A DNA stretch of 64,000 nt from contig KV918926.1 of assembly GCA_002049455.2 (NCBI GenBank), positions 101,190 to 165,189 on the forward strand, given 5' to 3'. The stretch's first letter is position 1; every line of letters begins with the position of its first letter. The notes beneath the pieces were generated by a model. That model saw only the letters and a list, made by a program, of their open reading frames with translations. It was not told the DNA's origin and searched no databases. This document shows, piece after piece, positions 44,187 to 56,464 of this stretch. The translations under genes and the position numbers were made by a program. This DNA comes from Porphyra umbilicalis (Eukaryota; Rhodophyta; Bangiophyceae; Bangiales; Bangiaceae).

Positions 44187-45457
44187 GCGCCGGCGCCGGC
44201 GCCGGCGCCGGCGCCGTCGCCGCGGCGCCGGCGCTCCCCATTGGCGGCCGCCGCGGCCGCCGCGTCTGCCTCCTCTGGCCCATCCCCAAACAGGCGCCCG
44301 ATGAGCTCCGTCTCCCCCGCGAGCGCTTGGTGCACCCACGCGAGCATGTCGTTGGTGTAGCGCAGCACGTCGTGCGCGTGGAGCTCGATCGGGCGGGGCA
44401 CCCCGCCGGGGCCGCCCTTGGTCAGCGCGCGGAGGAAGCGGCCGACGAGCGCCGCCCGCCGCGCCGCCGCCACCTCGTCCGCACACAGGCGCAAGAGGCG
44501 CGGGCGCGCCCGCAACGCGCGCACCGCCGACCGCACGAGCGCGGTCGTTTCGAGCTGCGTGTCGCTGCCGTCGCGGGCGGCGGGGCCGCGCCGCCCCCCC
44601 CCCCCGCCCAACCGTCGCGGGCGTCCCCCCCCCCCCCCCCCCCCTCCGGGTCCCCCCCCCGCCCCCCTCCACGCCGAGCTCCCCACACCGCGCCTGCACC
44701 GCACGGTAGACGGCCTCATACGCCGTCTCGCGCCGCGTCGCGGCCATCTCCAACGTGCCGAGCGCGGCGCGGCCCGTGGCGCCCGACCGGAGCAGCACGC
44801 GGGAGCGGGTGTGGAGGCCCTCGAGGCGCGCCAGCGCGTCCAAGTAGGCCCCATCCACGGCCGCCGACGCGAGCTTGGCTTCCGCCTCGGGTGGCAACAC
44901 AAAGGCGGCCACAAAGGCGGTCGCCGCGGCGGCGCCGCGCCGGTGCTCGGCGGCCGCGTCGCGGAGCGCCGACGTGGTCGCCACCACCGCAGCGGCGCCG
45001 GCGCGGGCGCCCGCGAGGCGGGATTGCAGTTGGCCGACGCGCGTCGCCATGGCCGCCACGTCAGAGGTGAGGGTCGCGAGGGCGCCCCCGACCGCGTCGG
45101 CGGCGGCCAAGACGGTCGCCGCGCGCTCGAGCGCGCGCGCCTCCATGGCGGTGCGTAGGGCGCGCCTTGTGGCGGCGGTGTTGCACAGGGGGGGGGGTCC
45201 CCGCCCGTGGGGGGGGTAGCTGCCTGGGGGGAGGTGAGCGCGCCGCCGCCGCCGCCGCCGCCCGCGGGCGGTTGCCGCAGCAGGTGGGCCACGTCGTTGA
45301 GGGCGGCAATCACGCCAGGGGAGTCGCTAGGGGGGGGAGACTCGACTACGTAGCGCATCTTGCGCACCGCCCATGACGCGGACGCGGCGGCGGTGGGCGA
45401 CGGCGCGGCGGCGGCGGGGGGGAGCGCCCCCGCGCCGCCGCCCGCGGTGCTGGTCAT
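42852..45457 (-). CDS. COG6: Conserved oligomeric Golgi complex subunit 6 (COG6), frame interrupted at G/C runs
   Basis: The start is ATG 45,457 (MTSTAGGG), and the N-terminus has the family's RKMRYVVESP helix. After a run of C (minus strand, near 45,190) the frame moves and continues NTAATRRALRTAMEARALE, like the TRRNLR segment of other COG6 proteins. After further runs at 44,594-44,660 it moves again and gives the diagnostic block around 44,320-44,430: ALTKGGPGGVPRPIELHAHD and LRYTNDMLAWVHQAL. A third run near 42,980 precedes the conserved C-terminus (GYPPEVGVAVGF, then HKVATVLTGRL, stop 42,852). Glycine runs of up to about 18 interrupt loops. COG6 is part of lobe B of the COG tether that recycles glycosylation enzymes within the Golgi. 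The interruptions are probably homopolymer miscounts, since homology resumes after each one. Confidence 0.88.
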
Positions 45458-47419
45458 GGCCACCGCCCCACGCGATGGCGGGAAGAAGAGGAAGGAACAG
45501 GGGTGGGAGCAGCAATGAGATGGGGTAAACGGCGCAAAGGGGGCGAGGGAAAGACCGGGACGACCACCGTGGGCTGACCGCGTGGGCGATGCAGCGGGGG
45601 GCGCACGCGCGAACGAGACGGGTCCCAGACTCGTGGACAGCACTGACACCACACCCACGAGTGAAAAACGGTTTGTAAAACGTTCATTTGAAACGCACTC
45701 TCGGTACGAAGAAGGTGCTGTCGGACATGTCCGCATTTTCTCAGCCACATAGGCATCCGGATTTGTAGAGCACCAGAGGGCGACAACCCAGTCGCCCGGC
45801 CTCTGCTATGAACCACTCAAGAAGATGCTTACCTCCGCATACCATCGCTTTCCCTACAAAAATAGCTTTCTCTTTGTGCACGCTTTGTTTCATGACGCCC
45901 AGCCACACCATCGTGGTGATGGCTCTCTCTTGGTGGCAGGAATGACAACCCTTCAATGACTGGCCGCTTGATACGCCCAGCGTGGACACCTTAAAGGCGT
46001 CAGTCGGTGTCGCCACCCACCCGCAGCTCTTCCTTTAACACATGGGATTCTATGAGACGTACATGTACGAAGCGGAAAGAAAGTGTCTCGCCATCGCTTT
46101 CGTCTGTGCCGTGAGCCGGTGTCGCAAAAAGAGGGTAGTTTTCGCGTGCTCACCGCCCCACAGAGGTCCACAGCTTTTGTCGTCAAAGACTGAGGCACTA
46201 TTTTCTGTCGCATCCCAGGTGATAGCGGAGAGTATTCCCACAGTAGCTTGCACAGTAGCGTCTACAGTACATAGGACGCGTCAATTTCGAGGAAGGGGTC
46301 TCACCGTGCGGACGAGGGGCGTTTCCGGCTGGGCTTTTTGGAGTAGAAACCAAGAGGTGTGTGCAGGTAGTGTACCAGGCTGAGGTCGTAGCAGCCTGTG
46401 GGCGCTGAGACTATGTCGCAGGTAGCAGCCACCCGACCATGCGGCGGACCATCCTCGCGGTACTGTGCGGCAACAGCCCTTGAGTGTTCTTCTATAGAAG
46501 ATTACACGAGGAGGAAGCCCATGGTGGAAGCAACACCGCAGTGTGTAGAAGGGGGCTTTGGCATGCGTTTTTCCCTGCGAAGTGTCGCTTGCTGCTGCGG
46601 TAGGGCAAGTCTCGGTCGGAAGAACTGGATGTGGTTTCTCGGCTCTTCTTGTTCTTCTCGAACAGGCCGCAAACTGCATGGGTGTCTTTTCGGCGGGACC
46701 CCACCCACATGTCGGCGCGCCACCTTTTCTTCATGGCCCTGCCACCGGGCTGGTGATCCCCTTCTGTCCTCCATGATGGCCCCCCGTTTGGCAATTTCAA
46801 CGCTCATCTGCGGCACGTAGCCGCACCACCACGACCTGTATTCAGATCCGCAGCGTGGCGGTCATGTGGAAGAAGCCGCGGGGTCATGTCAACGACACCG
46901 TCTCGATTCGCGACGAGAGGACCTCCTTGCACGACCCAGCCGCGCCCGCCACCCACACCGTCGCTACACAGCCTGCGGGCCCCGTGTCGATGCTGTTTGC
47001 CGCACTGGAGTGAGAAACCCAGCGTAGGTGTGTGACTGCCGCCGTTCTCTCAAAAACATGTTTGAGAGGACGGCTGTCCAGGGCGCCGACCAGCTCTGAA
47101 CTGGGCCGACCCGGGGATCAATCCGCCGACCAGGACCACAGACCCAGGCACTCTGGCGCGCTTGCCGTCTCCTAGTGGCGTGGGGGACACCTTCCCCCTG
47201 CAAACGACGCCAGGCGTGGCCATCCGCGGCCGGCCACACCACGACACGCACGGGCCACAGATCAACAAAAGTTGTACACGTAAAAAAATTAAGAGCGCCG
47301 TGCCCCACCGCCGCCGCCGCGGGGGTGACGCGCGCTCGCTACCGCTCTCCCCCCGTCTGCCCCCGTCCCCACCCACTTGCGTGCGTGTGCGCCGGCCGCG
47401 CCCCCCCGACACCCCCCCC
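45458..47419. other. No gene seen
   Basis: The first few hundred bases are the COG6 promoter and leader. The rest is ordinary-composition DNA with short, overlapping frames. I find no domain, RNA gene or repeat. Confidence 0.5.
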
Positions 47420-47597
47420 TCACACGCGCCCGTTGCGCAACGCAAACGACGCGGGTCGGCACCGACCGCGCGGCGGCATGGCAACCGCCTCGAGGCGGGC
47501 GCGAAAGGCCTCCACCTCCCGGTCGAGTTCCGCCTGCTGCGCCGCCGTCAGCGCCTCGGCGGCGGTCGGCGGATCGGCGGCGGGAGCAGGCGGCGAC

Positions 47598-47638
<41 letters not shown>

Positions 47639-47843
47639 GCCGCCACCGCCGCCACCGCCGCCGCCGCTGCCACGAGCGGCCGGCGGCGGCGGCGGCGGGC
47701 CGTCACCCGTCCGTGGCGGCAGCGGCGGCGGCGGCGGCCGCGGCGGCGACGGCCGCCGAGGGGGCGGCGCCGCCCCATTGGCCACCGCCCCGGCTGCGGC
47801 GGCGGCGCCCGCCGACGGCCGTCGGCCATCCCCTGCTCGTTGC

Positions 47844-47903
<60 letters not shown>

Positions 47904-49287
47904 AGCGGCAGCAGCGGCGGTGGCGGCGGCCGCCGCGGCAGCGGCGCAAAGGGCACTGACCACAGGTGCCGCTCGTCCGCCTCCCCCGTCACGCACAGGC
48001 CCCACCCGCCCGCCGCCCGCCGCGTACCGCACGTCCGCCGCCCGTCGGCCACCGCCACCACGGGCGGGCGCGGGTCTGCCGGCGCCCCCACCCCCGCGGC
48101 GGCCAGTGGCAGGGGCGCCCCCCCACCCACGACCGCGACACGCCCGCCCCCGTCCCCGCCCCCGACAACGGCGGCGGCGCGACCGGCGGTGCCACCGCGC
48201 CGTCGCCGCCGCCGTGCGTCCCCCCCCCTGCACCCCCCGTGGCGCCGCCGCCCCACACCGCGACGGTGCGGGCGCCACGGCGGGTGCGCCTGCACCGACG
48301 GCGGGGGTGGCGGCGGCGCCCCGCCGCTTGCGCCCGCGCTTGGCCTTTGACGGCCCCGCGGCGGTGGCGGCGTCCGCGTCGCCCTCTATAAAGGAGAGCA
48401 GCTCGTCGATGCTCCGCATGTCCAGCGCAGGCGTCGCGCCGCCGGCCGCCGCCGCCGCCGCCGCAGCGGCGGCGGCGGCGGCGGCGCCGAGGGGCAACCC
48501 CACGCCCCCCACGTCGCCACCACCGCCGCCGCCGCTGCGGGCGTCCATGGCGCCCGCGGAGCGCGCCTCGAGCTCCTCAATCATCCCCATCATCTTGCGC
48601 TCCGCGTGGCGCCGCTCGAGGCGCTTGCGCATTTGGCAGCGGCGGCAGAGCGCGCAGTAGTCGTCGCCGTGGCCGACCGCCGACGTGCTGCCGCTGCTGC
48701 TGTCGCCGCCGTCGCCGTCGCTGGGCGTGTCGGCCGCGAGGGCGGTGTCGCCGTCGCCATCGCCATAGCCGTCGTCACCGTTGCCCGCCGCCGCCGCCCC
48801 CGCCGCCGTCGCGTAGCCGCCGCCGCCGCGTCGGCCGCCGCCGTTGCGGCCGCTGCCGTCGTCGCCGGTGCGGCCGCGGCCGCGGCCGCCGCCGCCACCG
48901 TGGGTGGGCGGGGGTGCACCCCCCCCCTCGCCGACGCCGTGCCACGCCCCCGCCGGCGGCGGCACGTGCCAGTAGGCGTCCGCCGGATGCACGGGGGCGG
49001 GGGCCCCCCCGCCCCCCCGGGCCCCCGTCGTGCGCCGCCGAGGGGGCCCCCGCGATCGACCGCGCCGGCGGGTCGGGGGGCGCCGGCGCCCCCCCGCTGC
49101 CCCCATCGTGCGGGGGGACCCCCACGGTCGTGACGTCAAACTCCGCGTCGCCGCCCGTGTAGGTGCTCCCCGACGAGGCGCTGCTGTCGGCGTCGCTGCC
49201 GCCACCGCCGCTGTCGGTAGACTCGGCGTCGCTGCAGCATTGCTCCGAGCAGTGGGGGACACCCGGTTTTGTCCGCGTGGGAGCCAT
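47420..49287 (-). CDS. FAM193-like protein (tentative), frame interrupted at G/C runs
   Basis: From ATG 49,287 (MAPTRTKPGVPHCSEQCCSD) an acidic Ser/Asp-rich region runs to a run of G/C near 49,010, where the frame changes. Then come a Gly-rich part and a Cys-containing basic helix (CALCRRCQMRKRLERRHAER) followed by MMGMIEELEARSA. Next come an Ala run and SIDELLSFIEGDAD with a basic KAKRGRKRR segment. After another frame change the end carries QQAELDREVEAFRARLEAV near 47,500. The IDELLSFIEG motif, the basic stretch and the LDREVEAFRxRLE coiled coil in this order resemble the C-terminal region of the FAM193 family, whose function is poorly known. Family assignment is from memory of short motifs and could be wrong. 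Coding capacity itself is well supported. Confidence 0.5.
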
Positions 49288-51543
49288 CCAAACCAGAGGG
49301 GGTGAGCGGGGGGGTGGGCCGTAGGGGGGGGGGGGGGGGGGGAATGAGTGGGAGGCGGCGGGCAGAGCCTTGATCAAACGGGGCCGGGCCCGGGAAACCC
49401 GTTGGCGGGAAACCAAGGATGGAGGGGAAGCGCGCAAGCAGCGCGTGACAGTGGCCCGGCAGGACCGCCGACAGGATAGGACGGGCGGCAGGGAAGCGAG
49501 GGAGCTCAGGCTCCGCGCCGTAAGCGCGGCCGCCGCCGCGTCACCCAACGCGCGGCGGCCAGCCTGCCGCCGAGCCACCCCGCCGCCGTCAGGCGACCGC
49601 CGTCTGACAGCAGCGTCGCCGCCGCCCCCTGGTGCACTCGCCACGCAAGCGACGGCAGTGACAAGGGCGGAAGCAGGCGCGAGGCAGCCGCAAGCCGCGG
49701 CCGTGGGGTCGGCGCGGGGCTGGCGGTGCCGGCGGCCGCGGCGGTGCCGGCGCCACGAAGCGTGGGGGTGTGGAGGCGACCGAGGGTCACGGACGAACCA
49801 GGGCACGGCCCGGTTTGTCGACTCGACACCTTTTGTTGCGAGGCGGCTTCCATCAGGATTGTAAGTTCAGGTTGAAACGTACAGACGGTTCGACCAATCT
49901 AGCAATCTGGTTGAAATACTGAGCAAAAACAACCATGACCGATTTCCAATACCGATTCTTGCCCATGATCAAACAACCTCTTCAGCAGCAGGCGTTGCCG
50001 TGACGTACAATCTTTGAGCGTGCCATGAGATCATGAGGAAGTAATAGCGTCATCTATTATGGGTTGCTCTAGTGTCCATCCTACTGTGCCCGAGGCACAA
50101 ATGAGCCTCAGATGAGGCTCAAATGAGGTTCCCTCTCATATGGCCTGGAAACGCGGCCTTTTTTGAGGTGTCTGGGGCATCCCCTCCGAGTTTTCATCGT
50201 ACACAGCAGCCGAGTTGGTCCATAGGTAAGTGGACTGCGCTGATTCCATATCTGTTCTCATAAAAAGCATCCGAGGCCGAGAACATGGTCACAGAGAGGC
50301 ATAAAAAATAGGCTCGAATGAGCCTGAGAGGTTCAAGTGAGGCGGTCAGTAGAATGGACACAAAGGCATAGTCGCCGCTCTCATATGTCCACGTTATAGT
50401 GCGCTTGTGGTCTACGCAGACCCTCGGTCTGCGCATGCCCCTCGCTTTGCTGCTAGCAAGAGCTGGGGCCACGCAATTTGGTGCCCTTTGTCATGCCGCT
50501 ACAGTCGGCAACGGCTTCAGTATGGAAGTGCAAAAGGACTCAACGAAGTTTTGTTTGTGAGAGAGTTACAATTGTGACTATTTCTGTGTTTGAGGTGGTT
50601 CTCGAACATATCGTGCCTCTTGATTGTTTTGCACAACCCGATCATGCCAGCGCTCAAGTGAATCATCATGATTCATTGTCAGAACGGTACAGTACAGTGA
50701 CAATACAGGGGTCTCTTGACGCTACATGTAGCCCCCCATAATTCGATAAGCATGCTCGATAAGCAGCGACGCACAGGACTACGGTCAGAGAAAATCCCAT
50801 GTTTTTTCGGACGCAGTCCGCCATCCCATGATCCAACTCCCTTCACGGAAGGGCCCGGTCCTCGCCGTCTGCCCCCTCGCCCGCGCCCGCCATGTCGGCG
50901 GACGTGGGGTGGCCCTCAAATTCCGGGCGCGGGCGGCGTCCTCCCGCCCGACCCCCGCCCCCCGCCCTGCCGGGCGGCCGCCATGGCGCCCCGGTGGGGA
51001 CACGCGCGCCACCGAGCACCCCCCGCGGCGTGCCGCGCGACCGCCGCCGCGGGCGCCCCGCCGCGGCCGTCGTTGGCGCCGTGAGTCGGGGCGCCGCCGC
51101 CGCCCGCGCCGCGCCGCGTCGGTCGCCACGGCGGGCTGGGTGCGTCTGCCTGCGCGTGGTCGCTTTGCTGTGGCGTTCCTTGTTCGTCGCCCGCCCTTCC
51201 CCTTTCTGCCTGTCGTCTGCCGCTTGCCCCACCGCCACCGCCGGCGCCCATCGACGCGCCGGCTGGCCGCCTTGTGCCGCCCGCCTGTGTTTGGAACTGT
51301 GCGGCGGGCGGGCCGCGGGGGCGGCTCGGTGACGGCCGCTGAGAGCGTGGCGGTCGCCCCCGCGTGTGGTCTCTGTCAACTGGGTGGCGCCTGCTCGTCC
51401 TCAACCTCGTCCCTACCTCCTCTTCTCTACCTCCTCTTCCCACCCTCTCTCTTGCGTGGCAACGTCCCCTGCTCTGCCAATTCCGCGTCTTGCTCCTCTG
51501 CCCTCCTCCGCCCGGCTTCCCGCCCCTCCCGCGGGCGTTGAGC
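49288..51543. other. No gene supported
   Basis: Positions 49,288-49,850 are GC-rich upstream sequence of the FAM193-like gene. Positions 49,860-50,800 have ordinary composition and only short frames. From 50,840 the DNA is GC-rich again; a frame from a Kozak-context ATG at 50,892 (MSADVGWPSNSGRGRR) could be an upstream exon or an upstream ORF of the gene at 51,544, without further support. Confidence 0.4.
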
Positions 51544-52273
51544 ATGGCGACCAAGCGCCGCTTGAACGCGGGCCTTGTCGTTGCCGCCGCCGCTGCCACC
51601 GCTGCCGCCGCCACCCTGTGGCGCGCCACGTCGGTCGCCCCCCTGGGCCGCGGCGGCGCCGCGGCACCCCGCCACCCGCTGCTCGACGCGCGGTGGGCGC
51701 CCCCACCGGCGGCGCGGCGGCCCCACTGGACCGACCGGCCGGGCGGGGGTGGCGCCGCCCCCACCACGCCACCCGACACTGCCGCATCGGCCGCCGACGC
51801 TGGGCGCCTCGTGCGCGCGTCTGACGCGCCCGCCAGTGCCGCCGGTGCCGCCTTCCCCCCGAGGCCCCCACCGCCCGCCTCTGCCGCCAGTGGCACGACG
51901 CCTCGGCGGCGGCGGCCGCCGCCGCCGCGGCCGCCGCCGACGCCACGGCGGCCGCCGCGTCGCGCGCGGTGGCGGTGGTGGTGGGCCTCCCCGCCGCGGC
52001 CGCGGCAGCGGCGGCGGCGGCCGCGTCGGCCGTGCCGAGCCGCCCCGCCGTGGCCGCCGCCTGGGCCGCTGCGCCGGCGCTCGTGCGCGGGCAGCTGCTG
52101 TTGGAGGGTGCCCTCGTTGTGGCCGTTGCGTGGGCGGTGGCCATAGCCGTGGCGGGGGGGGGGGGGAGCGCCGCCTCACCCCGGCGGTGGCGCTCGTGAC
52201 GTGGGGCACCCCAGACGCGGTCGTGGCGCCGCGGACGTCGGTGGCCGTGTCGCCGAGCGTGGAGATTGTGTGA
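51544..52273 (+). CDS. Unrecognised Ala-rich membrane protein, frame interrupted at C and G runs
   Basis: The ATG at 51,544 starts MATKRRLNAGLVVAAAAATA, a basic start with one hydrophobic helix (possible targeting signal or membrane anchor). A Pro/Ala linker follows. Past a run of six C near 51,852 the most protein-like frame changes to one containing RLCRQWHDAS, a long Ala helix, and a second hydrophobic helix (LLLEGALVVAVAWAVAIAVA). Past a run of 12 G near 52,157 it changes again to VALVTWGTPDAVVAPRTSV, ending at TGA 52,273. No family is recognised. The position of the two frame changes at homopolymers mirrors COG6 and PAF1, so the interrupted model is plausible. Confidence 0.4.
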
Positions 52274-52997
52274 GGTTTTCGGGGGGGGGGGGGCGGGTAG
52301 TGAGCGGCGTGTGTTGCGGTGCCCGTGCGCGTGAGCGGGTCCGCTGCGCGTCTTTTTGGTGCGCAGGGCAAGGATGAAACGGGCGTGCACAGAAAAAGAA
52401 AAGGTTGCCACTCGTCACCTGCCGTTACGATTTGGTTGCTGAGCGCGTGGTTGCCTGGTCCACGTTTATCATCAACGTTTTGCGTTGCCCCATGGTGGTT
52501 CCCTCACCCGTGCTTGGCGGCTTGGTCTGCTATCCGTTTCGAAGCACGGCTGGGCCAGCCGTCCTCGTTTCTTGCCGCGGCCTGCAGGCGCCGCGGGCTA
52601 AGTTCACGGCGGTGCCGACCGCCGCTCGTGCCTTGATTTCCCACGATAATTCGGTGCCTCCGCAGTATTTTCCAATTCCAGTCCGCGGTCGCAGGCGCTG
52701 CACTAATCATATTGCATTCCACGCCTCGGATCCGCTTGCTTGGGCGACGAGGCGTGTCGATCCCCCGCGGGCGGCGTGTGGCGCCTACGGCAACCGTCAG
52801 CGACCGACTGTCGGCCTCGATGGGGCGAGTCCCGATGCCCCAAACCGACAGCGGCGCAGAAAGAATGGCGCGGGCCGCCCTCGGTCGCCCGCGCCCCGGC
52901 CGCGCCCTCATTCGCTCGGGCGTGCCGCTGCGGCTCGCTCCCCCCCCCCCCCCCCCCCCTCTCTCTCCCCCGACAGCTGCTGGCGGGCCCCTGCGCC
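52274..52997. other. No gene seen; upstream region of the glycosyltransferase gene
   Basis: Spacer with a G-run near 52,280 and a run of C near 52,940-52,960, directly upstream of the proposed first exon. It should contain the promoter; no clear TATA box is seen. Confidence 0.4.
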
Positions 52998-53803
52998 ATG
53001 GCGCCACGCGCGGCGCTGACGGCGTCCTCGTCAGTGGGTGGCGCGGGGGGTGATGGAGCCGTGGTCGCCGCGGTGTCGTCGTCTCTGGCCGCCCAGACGA
53101 CGCCCGCCGTTGCCCGTGCCGCCGCCGCCGCCGCCGCCGCGGGGGGGATAGCGCGCGCTTTTCTTGCACACCGTCAGCGGTGGGTGCGGCCCCGGTGAGA
53201 CGTCTGCCGGCGTCTTGGTGTCGTGGCCGCCCGCGGGTCCCCGTCGCGCCGCTGTGCCGGCGTACGGCGTGCGGTGCGCCTCCCGGCTCGCCCCTCCCCA
53301 GACAGCGTGCTGCCGGTGCGGCGGTGCTGTTTGCTGCCGACGCGGCCGCGTTTGCTCGGCCGCTCTGCGCGGGCGTCCCGGCTGCGGTTCCCGCCGTGGC
53401 CGCCGCGTCGACGCTCGCTCGGCCGCGTCGCCGCGGCGCCATGATGCGGCTGCGGCATCACCACGGTCCGAGCGGCGGCTTTGGCGGCGGCGGCGGCGGC
53501 GCCAAGCAGCCCAAACTGTCCATGGCGCCCCTGCGCTACGCGCGGGTCAGCGCCCTCTTTGGCGCCGCCAAGGGCGACGGGGGCCCCCTGCCGCGGGGCC
53601 TCGTGCACCTCCTCTTCTCCGCCGTGTGCTTGGCCACACTGTACAGCGTTGCGTCGCTCTCGTCGCGGTCGCTCGCGGCGCTCCGGTCCCACGGGCGGGG
53701 CCCCCCATGGGATGTGACGCCCGGCCGCACGGGCGACGTGGCGGCGCTGTGGGCGTCGTCGCTTGGCTCGACCGCCGACGTGCTCGGCTGGGCTGCCGGC
53801 GGC

Positions 53804-53834
<31 letters not shown>

Positions 53835-56339
53835 GTGGCGGCGGGCCGGGCGACGCGGAGCGGCGGGCCACGGACCAGCTGCGGTCGTCGCTGCGCGCGC
53901 AGTTTGGGCTCCCCGGGTCCGTGGTGCGGCGGCTGGGGCGGGGGGCGCTGGAGGAGCTCCACAGGCGCCTCCGCGGGCCAGACGGCGCGCCCAAAACCGC
54001 CGTCGTGGCGGTGATTGGCGCGGACTTTGCGAGCCGCGTGCGCGCCCTCGGCCTGTGCATGGCGTTTGCGGCCGAGACGGACCGGGTGTTGGTGGTGGAT
54101 TGGGTGCGCGACGGGTTTTTGTACCCGTCGTTTGGGGAGCTCTTTGCGAGCCACGCGGGGTTTTTGGTGCTCGCGCCCGAGGGGGGGGGCGTCGACGGCG
54201 CGCCCGTGGGGGGGGGGATGGCGCCGCCGCCGCCGGCGCGCCCTGGGGGGTGCCCCCGCCGCTGCAGCGCCCGGCGCGTTGACGGTCCGCGACGCGCCGC
54301 CGGCGCTGCCGGCCGCCGCCGCCGCCGCGTCGGCCGCGGCGCGCCTCGGCGGGGACGCGGACGACTGGGCGGGGCTGGCGGTGCGCACGTTTGATTACGC
54401 GAGCGGGGTGCCCGCCGAGACGGTCGACGGGACGGCGCACCTCAGGCACCACGTGGCGCTCGTCACGGGCGCGGCCTTTACGTCGGCCTTTGCGTCGCCG
54501 ACGGCCGCCGTCGACCTGCTGCGCCGCGGGGTGGTGCCGACCGCCGCGGCGGCGGCGGCCTTTCACGACCTCACCGCCCCCACCCGCCGCGGCCCCGTCG
54601 ACACGCCCGTGTCGATTGCGGCGGCGTTGCACGCCGCGCACGACGTGCCGTGGGCGTTTGTGCGGTCGCTCCCGCCGTCGCACCAGCGCGAGCTGCTGCG
54701 CCGGTTGGACGCGGCGGGGGCGGTGGCCCCCCCCGACCGCAAGCCGCGGGTGCTCTTCCTGCACGTGCAGTTTGGGTTGGGCAACCGCCTCCGCTCCCTG
54801 GGCGCGGGCATGGCCCTCGCGGCGGCGACGGGGCGGGAGTTGGTGCTCATTTGGGAGCGCGACGTGCACCTCGACGCGACCTTCCACGACTTTTTTACCA
54901 ATGACCTGCTGTGCGTCGAGCGGCTGCGCTTGGGGTGGCCGTTTGACACGCGCGCAGACGACAAACTCGCCGCCGTCCACGCGCTCACGTTTATGCGCAA
55001 GGACCGGGTGGACGTGCTGTCGGCGGGCGCGCACGTGCTCGACGTGGACGCGGTGGCGTCCCAGCACCTGTACATCAAAACCGCCTATGTCGTGCGCACG
55101 ACGGTGCCACTCATGGAGGACGGGTCGCAGGCCAAGCCCTATTCCCCCGTCTGTTTGGCGATGCGCACCCTCACCCCGGTCGTGCCGGTGCTGCGCCTCG
55201 TGGAGGGCAACGTGGCCAACGGGGTGGCCGACACCATTGGCGTCCACGTGCGGTCGCGGTCGCTGGCGCGGGATATCGTCGGCTTGGCCGACCCCGTCGC
55301 CGAGTATGGGAGCGAAAAGTCGCTCGCAGTGACCGAGTACTGGCGCAACACGACGCAACTCCCCGCCTTTGTCGACAAGATGCGCTCCTTCAACGACTCG
55401 TCCCTCCGCTTTTACGTTGCCGCCGACGACGCGGAGGCGATTGCTGCGCTCACCGCCGCCTTTCCGGGCCGCATCCTCCACACGCCCCGGTCGTGCGACG
55501 ACCGGGGGCGCGACTGCCTCCGGTACGCCCTCGCCGACATGATTTTGTTGAGCCGCACCAAGCTCATCCTCGGCTCCTACTGGTCGTCGTTTACAGAGGC
55601 GGCCATGCGCCTCGGCTCCCAAAAGGTGCACCTGGCGGGCGTGGACTTTGGGGTCAACAAGGAGGCGGCCCTGCCGGGCGCCATTGTCAGTGCCATGCAC
55701 CCGCGCACGGCGGCGGTCAAGGTGGGGGAGAGGGGGGGCGCGCCGCCGGGGAGGGGGGTGGCGCCCGGGACGGCCCATGGCAATGGGACGGCCCCCGCGG
55801 GTGCCGCGGCGGGCACCCCGACGGCGGCCGCCGCCGGCGCGCCGGCGCCTGCGGCCTCTGCGGCGGGCCACGTGCACGCGGGCGCCCCGCTGGCACGCGT
55901 CGATGGGGCCTCGGTGGGGGCCACCGCGCCCGCGCCCGCGCCAGCGCGGGTGGCGGCGACGGCGCACGCGGGCGCCGCGGCGGCGCGCGTCGACGCGCCC
56001 CCGGTGGGGGCCACCGTGCCCACGCCAGAGCGGGGGGCGGCGACCGCGCACGCGGGCGCCGCGGCGGCGCGCGTCGACGCGCACCCAGTGGCGGCCACCG
56101 CGCCCACGCCAGCGCGGGTGGCGGCGACGGCGCACGTGGGCGCCGCGGCGGCACACACGTCGGCAGGCGCGCCCCTGTCGGCGCCCGGCGCAGCAGAGGG
56201 GCCTTCCCACAGTGCCGACGGGGTGCCAAGACGAGCGCCCGCCGGTGCGCGGTTGCGGGTGCACCTCGGCCCCGGCAATGGCACAGCGTGGGCGGCGGGG
56301 GGATGGCCACCAAGCGCGGGGGGGGCACGGGTCGAATGA
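52998..56339 (+). CDS. Golgi-type fucosyltransferase-like glycosyltransferase with repeated N-terminal subdomain
   Basis: Proposed exon 1 (52,998-53,179) starts MAPRAALTASSSVGG; a GTGGGT donor and an acceptor after CGCCCCTCCCCAG (53,301) join it in phase to exon 2. Starting at ATG 53,441 instead would also give a type II membrane protein, with its anchor at HLLFSAVCLATLYSVASL. Two related Rossmann-like segments follow: FASRVRALGLCMAFAAETDR and, 250 residues later, LGNRLRSLGAGMALAAATGR with LVLIWERDVH. The second copy continues with the NodZ/POFUT-type motifs TIGVHVRSRS (about 55,240) and LILGSYWSSFTEAAMRLG (about 55,570), which bind the GDP-sugar in that superfamily. The frame changes once at G runs between 54,182 and 54,250. 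The C-terminus has 28-residue Ala/Val/Pro repeats. Transfer of fucose or a related sugar in the Golgi is an inference. Confidence 0.7.
55880..56160. repeat. 84-bp coding tandem repeat in the glycosyltransferase tail
   Basis: CACGCGGGCGCC-type landmarks begin at 55,965, 56,049 and 56,133, an exact 84-base (28-codon) period; a partial, more diverged unit precedes them. The frame is preserved, giving repeats of the type GAAAARVDAPPVGATVP. Confidence 0.85.
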
Positions 56340-56464
56340 AAAAGGGTGAGACGCGGCTCGTCTGCCCCGTTTTCTTTTTTCTTTCTTGCCCTTGTCTTTT
56401 GTGGACCGCGTCGGCGCACGTGCATGCACACCGCGCCGTCGGTGCGGATGGTGGACGGTCGGTC

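Noticed and set aside
44580-44660. A very short (about 53-base) intron to explain the COG6 frame change
   Set aside because: GT and AG can be found, but the segment is dominated by G runs and shorter than the other introns here; a homopolymer miscount explains it with fewer assumptions.
42764-45070. 768-codon open frame on the plus strand
   Set aside because: Antisense to COG6; only Arg/Pro/Ala tracts.
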